Positions 53,502 to 64,000 of a stretch of 64,000 nucleotides of DNA are shown here, piece after piece (within the stretch, counting starts at the first letter, position 1; the number at the start of each line of letters is the position of its first letter). The translations under genes and the position numbers were made by a program. This DNA is from Halomonas sp. CH40 (GTDB taxonomy: Bacteria > Pseudomonadota > Gammaproteobacteria > Pseudomonadales > Halomonadaceae). The stretch is from NCBI GenBank assembly GCA_041875495.1, contig CP112982.1, positions 2,976,001-3,040,000 of the forward strand, written 5' to 3'. The notes beneath the pieces were generated by a model. The model was not told the DNA's origin, ran no database searches, and saw nothing but the letters and a program-made list of their open reading frames with translations.

Positions 53502-53978
53502 TCAAAGGTACTCAACGCCTTCAATTTCATATTCAACGTCGCCGCCGGGCGTCTTGACCACGACAACATCACCCTCTTCCTTACCAATCAGGGCACGGGC
53601 GATGGGTGAGGTCACCGAAATTCGCCCGGATTTAATATCCGCTTCATCTTCACCCACGATGCGGTAGGTCACCTGCTCGTCAGTATCCAGGTTGAGTAAC
53701 TCAACCGTGACGCCAAAAATCACCTTGCCGGTTTGCGGCAACTTGGTCACATCAATGACCTGAGCGCTGGAGAGCTTGCTCTCGATTTCCTGGATACGCC
53801 CTTCGATAAATCCCTGCTGCTCACGTGCCGCATGATATTCGGCGTTTTCCTTAAGGTCGCCGTGCTCACGCGCTTCCGCGATAGCGGCAATCACTTTAGG
53901 ACGAGCTTCGCCCTTCAGGTGATTGAGTTCTTCACGAAGGCTTTGTTCTCCCGCAACCGTCATCGGGACCTTATTCAT
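53502..53978 (-). CDS. greA: Transcript cleavage factor GreA
   Basis: A 158-residue factor that rescues backtracked RNA polymerase. The N-terminal coiled coil includes the acidic tip segment [18 protein letters not shown], and the C-terminal FKBP-like domain has [33 protein letters not shown]. Length equals the E. coli protein. The start at 53978 overlaps the carB stop by 4 bp, so it is the last gene of the carA-carB-greA run, an order also known from Pseudomonas. Confidence 0.98.
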   Translation of the reverse strand: MNKVPMTVAGEQSLREELNHLKGEARPKVIAAIAEAREHGDLKENAEYHAAREQQGFIEGRIQEIESKLSSAQVIDVTKLPQTGKVIFGVTVELLNLDTDEQVTYRIVGEDEADIKSGRISVTSPIARALIGKEEGDVVVVKTPGGDVEYEIEGVEYL

Positions 53979-56900
53979 TGACTTGCTCCTGCGTGCAATT
54001 CCTGAAGGCGCCGCACCGTAATCTCCCGACCGTATTCAAGCGCCATACACACAGCATTAGCGCCCGCCAAGGTGGTGGCATAGGGCACCTTGCGTGATAG
54101 CGCAGTACGGCGAATGACCGAAGAGTCGTTAATCGCTTGGCGACCTTCGGTAGTATTAACGATGTAGGCGATTTCGTCGTTCTTGAGCAGATCGACGATA
54201 TGCGGCCGGCCTTCATAGACCTTGTTGACATGCGTAACGGAAAGTCCGACGGCCTCTAGGGCGGCTGCCGTTCCCCGCGTTGCACATAATGTGAAACCTA
54301 ATGTTAGCAGAGAACGAGCCACTTCGATAATCCCCTCCTTGTCCGGTTCGCGCACGGAAAGGAACGCCTTACGCTCGCCCTCAAGAGCAGGAATGGCTTC
54401 ACCGGCGCCCAGTTGCGCCTTGAAAAAGGCTTCGGCAAAGGTATCGCCAGAGCCCATCACCTCACCGGTTGACTTCATTTCGGGGGATAGAATCGGGTCA
54501 ACGCCCTGGAACTTGTTGAACGGGAAGACCGCTTCCTTGACGCTATAGAAGTGCGGAATGATTTCTTTCTCAAAACCCTGTTCTGCCAGGGTTGTACCGG
54601 CCATGCAGCGGGCGGCAATCTGCGCCAGCGAGGTGCCGATGCATTTGGAAACAAAGGGCACGGTACGCGAGGCACGGGGGTTGACCTCAATGACATAGAT
54701 CTCGCCATCCTGCCAGGCCAGCTGGACATTCATCAGCCCCTTGACGCCCAGCTCCACGGCCATGCGCTTGACCTGATCACGCATTTCATCCTGCACATCA
54801 GCAGGCAGCGAGTAAGGCGGCAGCGAACAGGCGGAATCACCGGAGTGTACACCCGCCTGCTCAACGTGCTGCATGATACCGCCGATGACGACCTGCTTGC
54901 CGTCAGACACCGCATCAATATCCACCTCGACGGCAGCACTCAGGAAATGGTCGAGCAGGACAGGCGAGTCGTTGGATACCTTGACCGCATTGGTCATGTA
55001 ATTCTCAAGCTCGGAGGCGTCATAGACGATCTCCATAGCGCGGCCGCCCAGCACATAGCTGGGGCGCACTACCAGCGGGTAGCCGATTTTCTCGGCCTTG
55101 GCAAAGGCATCTTCAAAGCTGCGCGCTGTAGCGTTGGGTGGCTGCTTGAGGCCGAGCTTGTCGATCATCACCTGGAAGCGCTCACGGTCTTCGGCGCGGT
55201 CGATGGCATCCGGTGTTGTGCCAATAATCGGCACACCTGCCGCCTCCAGCTCACGAGCCAGCTTCAGCGGCGTCTGGCCGCCAAACTGAACAATCACGCC
55301 GACCGGCTTTTCTTTATCGGCAATTTCCAGCACGTCTTCCAGAGTGACCGGCTCGAAGTAGAGACGATCAGAGGTGTCATAGTCGGTCGACACGGTTTCC
55401 GGGTTGCAGTTGACCATGATGGTTTCATAGCCGTCATCGCGCATGGCAAAGGCAGCATGCACACAGCAGTAGTCAAACTCGATACCCTGGCCGATACGGT
55501 TGGGGCCACCGCCCAGCACCATGATCTTCTGACGGTCTGACACTTCCGCTTCGCACTCCTCTTCATAGGTGGAGTACATATAGGCCGTATCCGAGGCAAA
55601 CTCAGCCGCACAGGTGTCAACACGCTTGTAAACCGGACGAATGCCCGCCGCCTGGCGGTTTTTACGGAACTCTTTTTCCGACACCCCAAGCAACCTGGCC
55701 AGCCGCGCATCGCCAAAGCCCTTGCGCTTGAGCTGATACAGCTCACGGGCGGAAAAATCGGACAGGGAGCGTTTGGCAACAGCACTTTCCGTCAGCACCA
55801 GATCTTCCATCTGCACCAGGAACCAGGGGTCGATATTGGTCAGTGCAAACACCTCATCGACACTCATACCTGCGCGCATGGCGTCAGCGATGTAGAAAAT
55901 ACGCTCAGCACCGGCGGCCTGTAGCTCGCCCTGAATGATCGCCATGTTATCCGGCGTAAAATCGGTAATGATCGGATCCAGGCCATCGTTACCGGTTTCC
56001 AGGCCGCGCAGGGCTTTCTGGAGCGATTCCTGGAAGGTGCGGCCGATAGCCATCACCTCACCCACTGACTTCATCTGGGTCGTCAGGCGGTCATTGGCCT
56101 GGGGGAATTTTTCGAAGGTAAAGCGCGGAATCTTGGTGACGACGTAATCAATCGACGGCTCAAACGATGCCGGCGTGCGGCCACCGGTAATATCGTTCTG
56201 CAACTCATCCAGGGTGTAGCCGACCGCCAGCTTGGCGGCGATCTTGGCAATCGGGAAGCCGGTGGCCTTGGAAGCCAGTGCCGATGAACGCGAGACACGC
56301 GGGTTCATCTCGATCACCACCAGACGGCCGGTTTTCGGGTCCATACCGAACTGGACGTTGGAACCGCCGGTTTCTACTCCAATCTCACGCAACACCGCCA
56401 GGCTGGCGTCACGCATGATCTGGTATTCTTTATCGGTCAGCGTCTGCGCGGGAGCAACGGTAATCGAGTCACCGGTGTGGACACCCATGGGGTCAAAGTT
56501 TTCAATCGCACAGACGATGATGCAGTTATCGTTCCTGTCCCGCACCACTTCCATTTCGTACTCTTTCCACCCCAACAGCGATTCATCAATCAACAGCTCG
56601 TGGTTGTTGGAAAGTTCGAAACCGCGGGTACAGATTTCCTCGAATTCTTCTTTGTTGTACGCCACACCACCGCCGGAGCCGCCCATGGTGTAGGAAGGAC
56701 GAATAATAGTCGGAAAGCCCAGCTCCGCCTGAATTTCCCAGGCCTCACTCATGGTATGCGCGACTTTTGCCTTCGGGCATTCCAGGCCGATACGCTTCAT
56801 CGCCTGATCAAACAGATCGCGGTCTTCTGCCATGTTGATGGCATCAGCGTTGGCGCCAATCATCTCAACGCCATATTTTTCCAGCACGCCGTGTTTTTCC

Positions 56901-57205
56901 AGGTCAAGCGCGCAGTTCAACGCCGTCTGCCCGCCCATGGTCGGCAGGATAGCGTCCGGCTTTTCGGCTTCGATAATCTTCTCGACCGCCTGCCAGGTAA
57001 TCGGCTCAATGTAGGTTGCATCGGCCATGGCCGGGTCGGTCATGATTGTCGCCGGGTTGGAGTTCACCAGCACGACGCGGTAGCCCTCTTCGCGCAGCGC
57101 TTTACACGCCTGGGCGCCGGAGTAGTCAAATTCACAGGCCTGGCCGATGACAATCGGGCCAGCGCCAATAATCAAGATGGTGTTAATGTCGGTACGCTTA
57201 GGCAT
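53975..57205 (-). CDS. carB: Carbamoyl-phosphate synthase large chain
   Basis: A 1076-residue enzyme made of two homologous halves, each with an ATP-grasp fold. The first half makes carboxyphosphate and carbamate ([32 protein letters not shown]). The second makes carbamoyl phosphate ([32 protein letters not shown]). An oligomerisation domain lies between, and the C-terminal MGS-like domain (about 940-1076) binds regulators. It starts at ATG 57205 with a CGGGAACC-like site. It works with CarA and feeds arginine and pyrimidine synthesis. Confidence 0.98.
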   Translation of the reverse strand: MPKRTDINTILIIGAGPIVIGQACEFDYSGAQACKALREEGYRVVLVNSNPATIMTDPAMADATYIEPITWQAVEKIIEAEKPDAILPTMGGQTALNCALDLEKHGVLEKYGVEMIGANADAINMAEDRDLFDQAMKRIGLECPKAKVAHTMSEAWEIQAELGFPTIIRPSYTMGGSGGGVAYNKEEFEEICTRGFELSNNHELLIDESLLGWKEYEMEVVRDRNDNCIIVCAIENFDPMGVHTGDSITVAPAQTLTDKEYQIMRDASLAVLREIGVETGGSNVQFGMDPKTGRLVVIEMNPRVSRSSALASKATGFPIAKIAAKLAVGYTLDELQNDITGGRTPASFEPSIDYVVTKIPRFTFEKFPQANDRLTTQMKSVGEVMAIGRTFQESLQKALRGLETGNDGLDPIITDFTPDNMAIIQGELQAAGAERIFYIADAMRAGMSVDEVFALTNIDPWFLVQMEDLVLTESAVAKRSLSDFSARELYQLKRKGFGDARLARLLGVSEKEFRKNRQAAGIRPVYKRVDTCAAEFASDTAYMYSTYEEECEAEVSDRQKIMVLGGGPNRIGQGIEFDYCCVHAAFAMRDDGYETIMVNCNPETVSTDYDTSDRLYFEPVTLEDVLEIADKEKPVGVIVQFGGQTPLKLARELEAAGVPIIGTTPDAIDRAEDRERFQVMIDKLGLKQPPNATARSFEDAFAKAEKIGYPLVVRPSYVLGGRAMEIVYDASELENYMTNAVKVSNDSPVLLDHFLSAAVEVDIDAVSDGKQVVIGGIMQHVEQAGVHSGDSACSLPPYSLPADVQDEMRDQVKRMAVELGVKGLMNVQLAWQDGEIYVIEVNPRASRTVPFVSKCIGTSLAQIAARCMAGTTLAEQGFEKEIIPHFYSVKEAVFPFNKFQGVDPILSPEMKSTGEVMGSGDTFAEAFFKAQLGAGEAIPALEGERKAFLSVREPDKEGIIEVARSLLTLGFTLCATRGTAAALEAVGLSVTHVNKVYEGRPHIVDLLKNDEIAYIVNTTEGRQAINDSSVIRRTALSRKVPYATTLAGANAVCMALEYGREITVRRLQELHAGASQ

Positions 57206-57273
57206 ATCGGTTCCCGCAAAAATGATGACGATGAATCAGATGCTTCCTGACCCTGAATAAGTGTGCTGGCCGG

Positions 57274-58434
57274 TTAGCGACGCGCCTGCATCATGGCAAC
57301 AAAGCGGTCAAACAGCGGCGCCACATCGCGCGGGCCGGGGCTGGCTTCAGGGTGACCCTGGAAGCTGAAAGCTGGCCGGTCGGTACGCTCAATGCCCTGC
57401 AGAGTGCCATCAAACAGTGAACGATGGGTGGCGCGCAGGTTGGCAGGCAGGCTGGCTTCATCGGCGGCAAACCCATGATTCTGGCTGGTAATCATCACTT
57501 TTCCACTATCCAGATCCTGAACCGGGTGGTTGGCACCATGATGGCCGTGGCTCATCTTGATAGTTTTGGCGTCAGACGCCAATGCCAGCAGCTGGTGGCC
57601 CAGACAAATTCCAAAGACCGGTATCTCGGTTTCCAGCACCTCTTGAATGGCCTTGATGGCGTAATCACAGGGCTCGGGGTCACCCGGGCCATTGGCCAGG
57701 AAGATACCGTCCGGCTGCATGGCCAGTACCTCAGCAGCCGGCGTCTGCGCGGGCACTATGGTCAAGCGGCAGCCACGGGAAGCCAGCATGCGCAGGATGT
57801 TGCGCTTAACGCCGTAGTCGTAGGCGACCACATGGAAGGGGCGTTCGCTTTGCGTGGTGTCGGCGTAACCCTCACCCAGGGTCCACTCACCTTCGCTCCA
57901 TTCATAGGGCGACTGGCAGGACACCACCTTGGCCAGATCCATCCCCTTTAGCCCAGGAAACGCCTTGGCAGCGGCTAGCGCCCGTTCTACCGCATCGTCA
58001 CCCTCTGCGTCTGCGCCTGCCAGAATCGCGCCGTTCTGAGCGCCTTTATCGCGCAGGATGCGGGTTAATCGGCGAGTATCAATATCGGCAATGCCCAATA
58101 CGTTCTGGCTGACCAGATAATCAGACAGGGTCTGCTCGGAGCGGAAGCTGCTGGCCAACAGCGGCAAATCACGAATCACCAGCCCCGCCGCCGCAATGGC
58201 GCCAGACTCAACGTCTTCGGCGTTAATGCCGGTGTTGCCGATATGGGGGTAGGTCAGGGTAACGATCTGGCGGGTATAGGAGGGGTCGGTAAGGATTTCC
58301 TGGTAGCCGGTCATGGCCGTATTGAACACCACCTCACCGCTGGTTTGTCCTTCGGCTCCGATCGCCGTTCCGTGGAATATGCTTCCATCTTCCAGGGCCA
58401 ATATTGCGGGTTTGCTCAATGCGGGGTTATTCAA
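57274..58434 (-). CDS. carA: Carbamoyl-phosphate synthase small chain
   Basis: A 386-residue glutamine amidotransferase subunit that supplies ammonia to CarB. The N-terminal domain has [15 protein letters not shown] and [17 protein letters not shown]. The class I amidotransferase domain has the nucleophile Cys in [13 protein letters not shown], and His and Glu in GHPEASPGP. The start is taken as TTG at 58434 ([11 protein letters not shown]) because GGGAGGA lies seven bases upstream. ATG 58449 is in frame but covers that site. Family length is 375-390. A terminator of the upstream dapB lies in the leader region. Confidence 0.94.
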   Translation of the reverse strand: MNNPALSKPAILALEDGSIFHGTAIGAEGQTSGEVVFNTAMTGYQEILTDPSYTRQIVTLTYPHIGNTGINAEDVESGAIAAAGLVIRDLPLLASSFRSEQTLSDYLVSQNVLGIADIDTRRLTRILRDKGAQNGAILAGADAEGDDAVERALAAAKAFPGLKGMDLAKVVSCQSPYEWSEGEWTLGEGYADTTQSERPFHVVAYDYGVKRNILRMLASRGCRLTIVPAQTPAAEVLAMQPDGIFLANGPGDPEPCDYAIKAIQEVLETEIPVFGICLGHQLLALASDAKTIKMSHGHHGANHPVQDLDSGKVMITSQNHGFAADEASLPANLRATHRSLFDGTLQGIERTDRPAFSFQGHPEASPGPRDVAPLFDRFVAMMQARR

Positions 58435-58519
58435 GACAAGTCCTCCCATGCTGGTAGGCGCCGCAAGGCGCAGGCTCGGCAATCTGATAATAATGGTGGC
58501 TGGGCAACCATCGGGTCGT

Positions 58520-58566
58520 AAAAAAGCGGGACGAAGCCGATTAAAAAACCGGTCTCATCCCGCTTG
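58520..58566 (-). terminator. Hairpin terminator or attenuator between dapB and carA
   Basis: On the minus strand AAGCGGGA pairs with TCCCGCTT around an inner CCGGT/ATCGG stem, followed by TTTTTTA. It lies 170 bp after dapB and 86 bp before carA, so it could terminate dapB or control carA. The remaining part of the 300-bp gap (58435-58734) shows a possible -10 TAGAAT (minus strand near 58633-58638) but no good -35. Confidence 0.7.
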
Positions 58567-58734
58567 TTGTTCTTCGCTATGGTGCTGCATGCTGCTGGCA
58601 TCGCTAAATGTGGCCAGCGCAACAAGCGCTGTATTCTAGGGTACTTGGGTAGCCACCCGGGCAAAATTTTGTGAATACTACAGGATTTATCGACCTTCGA
58701 CTAGCCCTTATCACCGCAGAAACTTTAAAGGCGC

Positions 58735-60817
<2,083 letters not shown>

Positions 60818-60893
60818 GGGTCCTACGCCTCCTGGTTAGCTATACATTCTGATTAGCTACGCATTCATTCAAACGTCATGACCGGAAACAGCA

Positions 60894-60915
60894 ACGCGGG
60901 AGTTGCCTCCCGCGT
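60894..60915 (-). terminator. Hairpin between dnaK and dnaJ, possible attenuator
   Basis: A perfect 9-bp stem (60894-60902 with 60907-60915) with a TTGC loop. On the transcript it is followed by TGCTGTTT, a poor T run. Partial termination or mRNA stabilisation is possible. Confidence 0.55.
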
Positions 60916-60944
60916 CACCACTTTCCTGGACAGAAAGAGGGTGT

Positions 60945-62873
60945 TTACTGCTTTTTCTTATCGTCGTTGACTTCTTCGTATTCAGCGTCAACGACGTCTT
61001 CTTCCGGCTTGGCGTTTTCGGCGCCATCACCCTCTGCCTGCTGCGCGGCTTCAGCCTGCTCGGCGTACATCTTCTGCGCCAGCTGACCGGAGGCTTCCGT
61101 CAGTGTGTCCAGTTTCTTCTGGATATCGTCCTGATCGTCACCCTTAATGGCTTCTTCAAGCTCAGTAATGGCGGTCTCGATGGCCTGCTTCTCGTCATCA
61201 GTCGCCTTGTCGCCCGCTTCTGTCAGCGTCTTGCGTGTGGCATGAATCATGCCATCTGCCTGATTGCGCAGCTGCACCAGCTCTTCGAACTTTTTATCTT
61301 CGTCCGCATGAGCTTCCGCATCACGTACCATCTGTTCGATTTCATCATCGGTCAGACCGCTAGAGGCCTTGATGACAATCGACTGCTCTTTACCAGTGGC
61401 CTTATCTTTCGCCGATACGTTCAGGATACCGTTGGCATCCAGGTCGAAGGCGACTTCAATCTGCGGAACACCGCGCGGTGCCGGCGGAATATCAGCGAGG
61501 TCAAAACGGCCTAGCGATTTATTCTGCGACACTTGCTTGCGCTCACCCTGTACCGCGTGAATGGTGACCGCTGTCTGGTTATCATCCGCCGTGGAGAACG
61601 TTTGCGTCTTCTTGGTCGGGATGGTGGTATTTTTCTCAATCAGCGGTGTCATCACACCGCCCATGGTTTCGATACCCAGGGTCAGCGGGGTAACGTCGAG
61701 CAGCAGTACGTCTTTAACGTCACCGCCCAGAACACCACCTTGAATCGCCGCACCGACGGCCACGGCTTCATCCGGGTTGACGTCCTTGCGAGCGTCCTTA
61801 CCGAAGAAGTCAGCCACTTTCTGTTGAACCTGCGGCATACGCGTCTGGCCACCGACCAGAATCACTTCATCCACATCACCCGCAGACAGGCCAGCGTCTT
61901 TCAGGGCCACCTTGCAGGGCTCCAGCGAACGCTGAACCAAGTCTTCCACCAGCGATTCCAGCTTGGCGCGAGTCACCTTGACGTTCAGGTGCTTGGGTCC
62001 GGTGTTATCTGCAGTGATGTACGGCAGATTGACATCGGTCTGCTGAGCGCTTGAAAGCTCGATCTTGGCTTTCTCGGCGGCTTCTTTCAGGCGCTGCATG
62101 GCCAGGTTGTCGCCGGAAAGGTCCATACCGCTGTCAGCTTTGAACTGGTCAACCAGATAGTTGATCAGCGCCAGATCGAAATCTTCACCGCCCAGGAAGG
62201 TGTCACCGTTGGTCGCCAACACTTCAAACTGGGTTTCGCCGTCAACGTCAGCGACTTCGATAATTGAGATATCGAAGGTACCGCCACCCAGGTCATAGAC
62301 CGCGATGGTCTTGTCACCGCGTGACTTGTCCATGCCATAGGCCAGAGCAGCAGCCGTCGGCTCGTTGATGATGCGCTTGACTTCAAGACCGGCAATGCGT
62401 CCGGCGTCCTTGGTGGCCTGACGCTGGCTGTCATTGAAGTAGGCCGGTACGGTAATGACCGCTTCGGTCACTGTTTCACCGAGATAATCTTCGGCGGTTT
62501 TCTTCATTTTCTTGAGCACTTCCGCGCTGACCTGCGGGGGTGCCATCTTTTTGCCTTTTACGTCAACCCAGGCATCGCCGTTATCGGCTTCTGTAATCTT
62601 GTAAGGCACCATCTTGATGTCTTTCTGAACGACATCGTCCTTGAAACGACGGCCGATCAGACGCTTGATGGCGTACAGGGTGTTTTCCGGGTTGGTCACC
62701 GCCTGGCGCTTGGCGGCCTGACCGACCAGCGTTTCGCCGTCGTCAGTGTAGGCGATGATGGACGGCGTAGTGCGGCCGCCTTCTGCGTTTTCGATGACCT
62801 TGGCGCTATCGCCGTCGAGCACTGCCACACAAGAGTTGGTGGTGCCCAGGTCAATACCAATAATGCGTCCCAT
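60945..62873 (-). CDS. dnaK: Chaperone DnaK (Hsp70)
   Basis: A 642-residue ATP-dependent chaperone. The nucleotide-binding domain (1-385) has [48 protein letters not shown] and [11 protein letters not shown]. The [14 protein letters not shown] linker region leads to the substrate-binding domain and lid. The tail ends [10 protein letters not shown], where many have EEVKDKK. The start at 62873 follows GAGGT. A longer in-frame start 39 nt upstream is not supported. A sigma-32 type promoter lies about 100 bp upstream. Confidence 0.98.
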   Translation of the reverse strand: MGRIIGIDLGTTNSCVAVLDGDSAKVIENAEGGRTTPSIIAYTDDGETLVGQAAKRQAVTNPENTLYAIKRLIGRRFKDDVVQKDIKMVPYKITEADNGDAWVDVKGKKMAPPQVSAEVLKKMKKTAEDYLGETVTEAVITVPAYFNDSQRQATKDAGRIAGLEVKRIINEPTAAALAYGMDKSRGDKTIAVYDLGGGTFDISIIEVADVDGETQFEVLATNGDTFLGGEDFDLALINYLVDQFKADSGMDLSGDNLAMQRLKEAAEKAKIELSSAQQTDVNLPYITADNTGPKHLNVKVTRAKLESLVEDLVQRSLEPCKVALKDAGLSAGDVDEVILVGGQTRMPQVQQKVADFFGKDARKDVNPDEAVAVGAAIQGGVLGGDVKDVLLLDVTPLTLGIETMGGVMTPLIEKNTTIPTKKTQTFSTADDNQTAVTIHAVQGERKQVSQNKSLGRFDLADIPPAPRGVPQIEVAFDLDANGILNVSAKDKATGKEQSIVIKASSGLTDDEIEQMVRDAEAHADEDKKFEELVQLRNQADGMIHATRKTLTEAGDKATDDEKQAIETAITELEEAIKGDDQDDIQKKLDTLTEASGQLAQKMYAEQAEAAQQAEGDGAENAKPEEDVVDAEYEEVNDDKKKQ

Positions 62874-62972
62874 AGTAGAAACCTCGAATTCGTATTTGGA
62901 AACGGATGACAAAAATGTCGTCTGAGTAATAGCGGCTGCTAAATATTAGCCATACCGCGTGGTTGCTCTTCT

Positions 62973-63000
62973 ATTTGGGGGCCACTGACAGCATTTCAAG
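62973..63000 (-). promoter_or_regulatory. Sigma-32 heat-shock promoter of dnaK
   Basis: On the minus strand CTTGAAA (62994-63000), a 13-nt spacer and CCCCAAAT (62973-62980). This is a near-perfect RpoH promoter lying at the 3' end of the gap after grpE. Confidence 0.85.
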
Positions 63001-63015
63001 GGCCCTTTCGCTTGG

Positions 63016-63648
63016 TTATCCCGCTTTTTGGCTTACCACCACCATTGCCGGGCGCACCAGACGGCCATTAAGGAGATACCCTTTCTGCATCACGTCCATT
63101 ACGGTATTCGGCTCCAGATCAGGGTTAGGTACCATGGTCATGGCTTCATGCACCTGCGGATCAAAGGGTTCGCCGTGGGGTTCAATCACTTCAACGCCAA
63201 ACTTGTTCAATACATCCAGCTGCATTTTCAGCGTCATGGAAACACCTTCACGGTGTACCTCTGAGGCTTCTTCCTGCATGTTTTCAAGCGCTTTCTCAAG
63301 GCTATCCACCACGGGCAGCAGTTCCTTGATAAATTTTTCCAGCGCAAACTTGCGTGCTTTCTCGGCTTCCTGCTCGGCACGCCGACGTACGTTCTGTGCT
63401 TCCGCAGCCGCGCGCAGGGCTTGATCCTTGGCCTCGGCCAGGCTCTGCTCAAGTTCTTCCACCTGAGCGGCCAGCACCTGGGCTTCCGGGTTATCGTCGG
63501 CTGTATCGATGGTGTCACCTTCATCGTCAATCAGGCTTTCAAGCTCACCCTCGGCCAGGCGCTCTTCGGCTTCCTGCTCCGGGGTTTCGGACTCTTGCTC
63601 GTGGCGAGCCAGTTCATCATCGAGTGGGGTTTGTGGTTCTTTGGCCAT
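63016..63648 (-). CDS. grpE: Nucleotide exchange factor GrpE
   Basis: A 210-residue dimeric exchange factor for DnaK. An acidic, disordered N-terminus (about 1-55) is followed by a long coiled coil (about 60-135: [23 protein letters not shown]) and a beta-domain with [32 protein letters not shown] and [19 protein letters not shown]. The start at 63648 has CAGGAG upstream. The frame opens 15 nt earlier without support. It is transcribed from its own sigma-32 promoter, toward dnaK and dnaJ. Confidence 0.97.
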   Translation of the reverse strand: MAKEPQTPLDDELARHEQESETPEQEAEERLAEGELESLIDDEGDTIDTADDNPEAQVLAAQVEELEQSLAEAKDQALRAAAEAQNVRRRAEQEAEKARKFALEKFIKELLPVVDSLEKALENMQEEASEVHREGVSMTLKMQLDVLNKFGVEVIEPHGEPFDPQVHEAMTMVPNPDLEPNTVMDVMQKGYLLNGRLVRPAMVVVSQKAG

Positions 63649-63723
63649 GGGATACTCCTGCAAAGCTTGTTCTTGAAACGAAACTGGGTCTTAAAATATG
63701 AAATGACTAATGGTTTGCAGGGT

Positions 63724-63751
63724 ATATGGGGGCCATAGCGTTCATCTCAAG
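63724..63751 (-). promoter_or_regulatory. Sigma-32 heat-shock promoter of grpE
   Basis: On the minus strand CTTGAGA (63745-63751), a 13-nt spacer and CCCCATAT (63724-63731), very close to the RpoH consensus. It lies 76 bp upstream of the grpE start. Confidence 0.85.
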
Positions 63752-63791
63752 AGGAAAATGTGAAGAGATGGCATTGAAGTGCATCATCAGC

Positions 63792-63811
63792 TACTGTATA
63801 TAACAACAATA
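63792..63811 (+). promoter_or_regulatory. LexA (SOS) box upstream of recN
   Basis: TACTGTATATAACAACAATA resembles the E. coli LexA consensus TACTGTATATAWAWACAGTA. The left half is perfect and the right half is degenerate (CAA for CAG). It lies about 60 bp upstream of recN, the expected place. Confidence 0.65.
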
Positions 63812-63870
63812 ATTGGATGCCTATCCAGTCATTCGTCATCGTTGATCTGCCCAAGCGCCGGGAGGAAAGC

Positions 63871-64000
63871 ATGCTGACCCAGCTAGCGATACAGGACTTC
63901 GCCATCGTCGACCACCTTGAACTGGAACTTTGCGGTGGAATGACTGCCATTACCGGGGAAACCGGTGCGGGCAAATCGATTCTGCTCGGTGCCCTGGGGC
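63871..64000 (+). CDS. recN: DNA repair protein RecN, N-terminal fragment at window edge
   Basis: Only the first 43 codons are in the window. The start [20 protein letters not shown] and Walker [15 protein letters not shown] identify the SMC-like RecN, which acts in double-strand break repair. It starts at ATG 63871, directly after GGAGGAAAGC. It is divergent from grpE (222 bp), and a LexA box upstream implies SOS control. Frame integrity beyond the edge cannot be judged. Confidence 0.93.
   Translation, partial: MLTQLAIQDFAIVDHLELELCGGMTAITGETGAGKSILLGALG

Overview
The window reads as chromosomal DNA of a gammaproteobacterium, most likely a member of the Halomonadaceae (Halomonas and relatives). 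The basis is the recognisable 16S sequence, a moderately GC-rich base composition, and gene orders shared with Pseudomonas and related oceanospirillalean bacteria. This assignment comes from memory of signature stretches, not from a database search. Almost all of the window is well-packed core genome. The clearly mobile element is one IS200/IS605-type transposon.

Layout. 1-6250: thioredoxin 2 (cut by the left edge), a HAD phosphatase, a secreted glutathione peroxidase, a large GAF/PAS/GGDEF/EAL cyclic-di-GMP protein and a convergent lone receiver protein, then a 7-bp tandem repeat. 6250-11610 (minus strand): a complete rRNA operon (16S-23S-5S) with a near-consensus promoter, boxA elements and terminators, and no tRNA gene in its 16S-23S spacer. 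11820-23140: tyrS, anmK, the twitching ATPases pilU and pilT, then yggS-proC-yggT-metX-metW-DUF4426, sfsA and an aminotransferase. 23400-34800: dksA-gluQ-cbrX-cbrA-cbrB, a long intergenic region, then pcnB-folK-panB-panC-panD. 35000-38270: a thiolase, the IS605-type element (tnpA/tnpB) and a DUF2970 gene. 38400-52100 (minus strand): the classic ftsH-folP-tpiA-secG-tRNA(Leu)-tRNA(fMet)-rimP-nusA-infB-rbfA-truB-rpsO-pnp block, with glmM absent from its usual place. 52300-63900: rlmE, yhbY, greA, carB, carA, dapB, dnaJ, dnaK, grpE (with heat-shock promoters) and the start of recN (with a LexA box).

The main discovery candidate is in the 1.1-kb gap between cbrB and pcnB. It has a sigma-54 promoter (GG-N10-GC) followed by a transcribed region of about 520 nt. 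That region contains seven A-rich catabolite-activity motifs (AAnAAnAA type), each in the loop of a short stem, and ends in a rho-independent terminator. Position, promoter type and motif content all match the CrcZ RNA of Pseudomonas, which titrates Hfq/Crc under CbrA-CbrB control. The small membrane protein gene cbrX upstream of cbrA completes the system. The window therefore appears to hold a full CbrX-CbrA-CbrB-CrcZ carbon catabolite control locus in a non-Pseudomonas host, with an unusually modular RNA.

The second item of interest is the IS605-type element at 36299-38055. Its ends can be placed from the subterminal hairpins and the matching guide/cleavage tetranucleotides. It has inserted exactly at the stop codon of the DUF2970 gene, and its right end replaces the lost Arg-stop with another Arg-stop, so the protein is unchanged.
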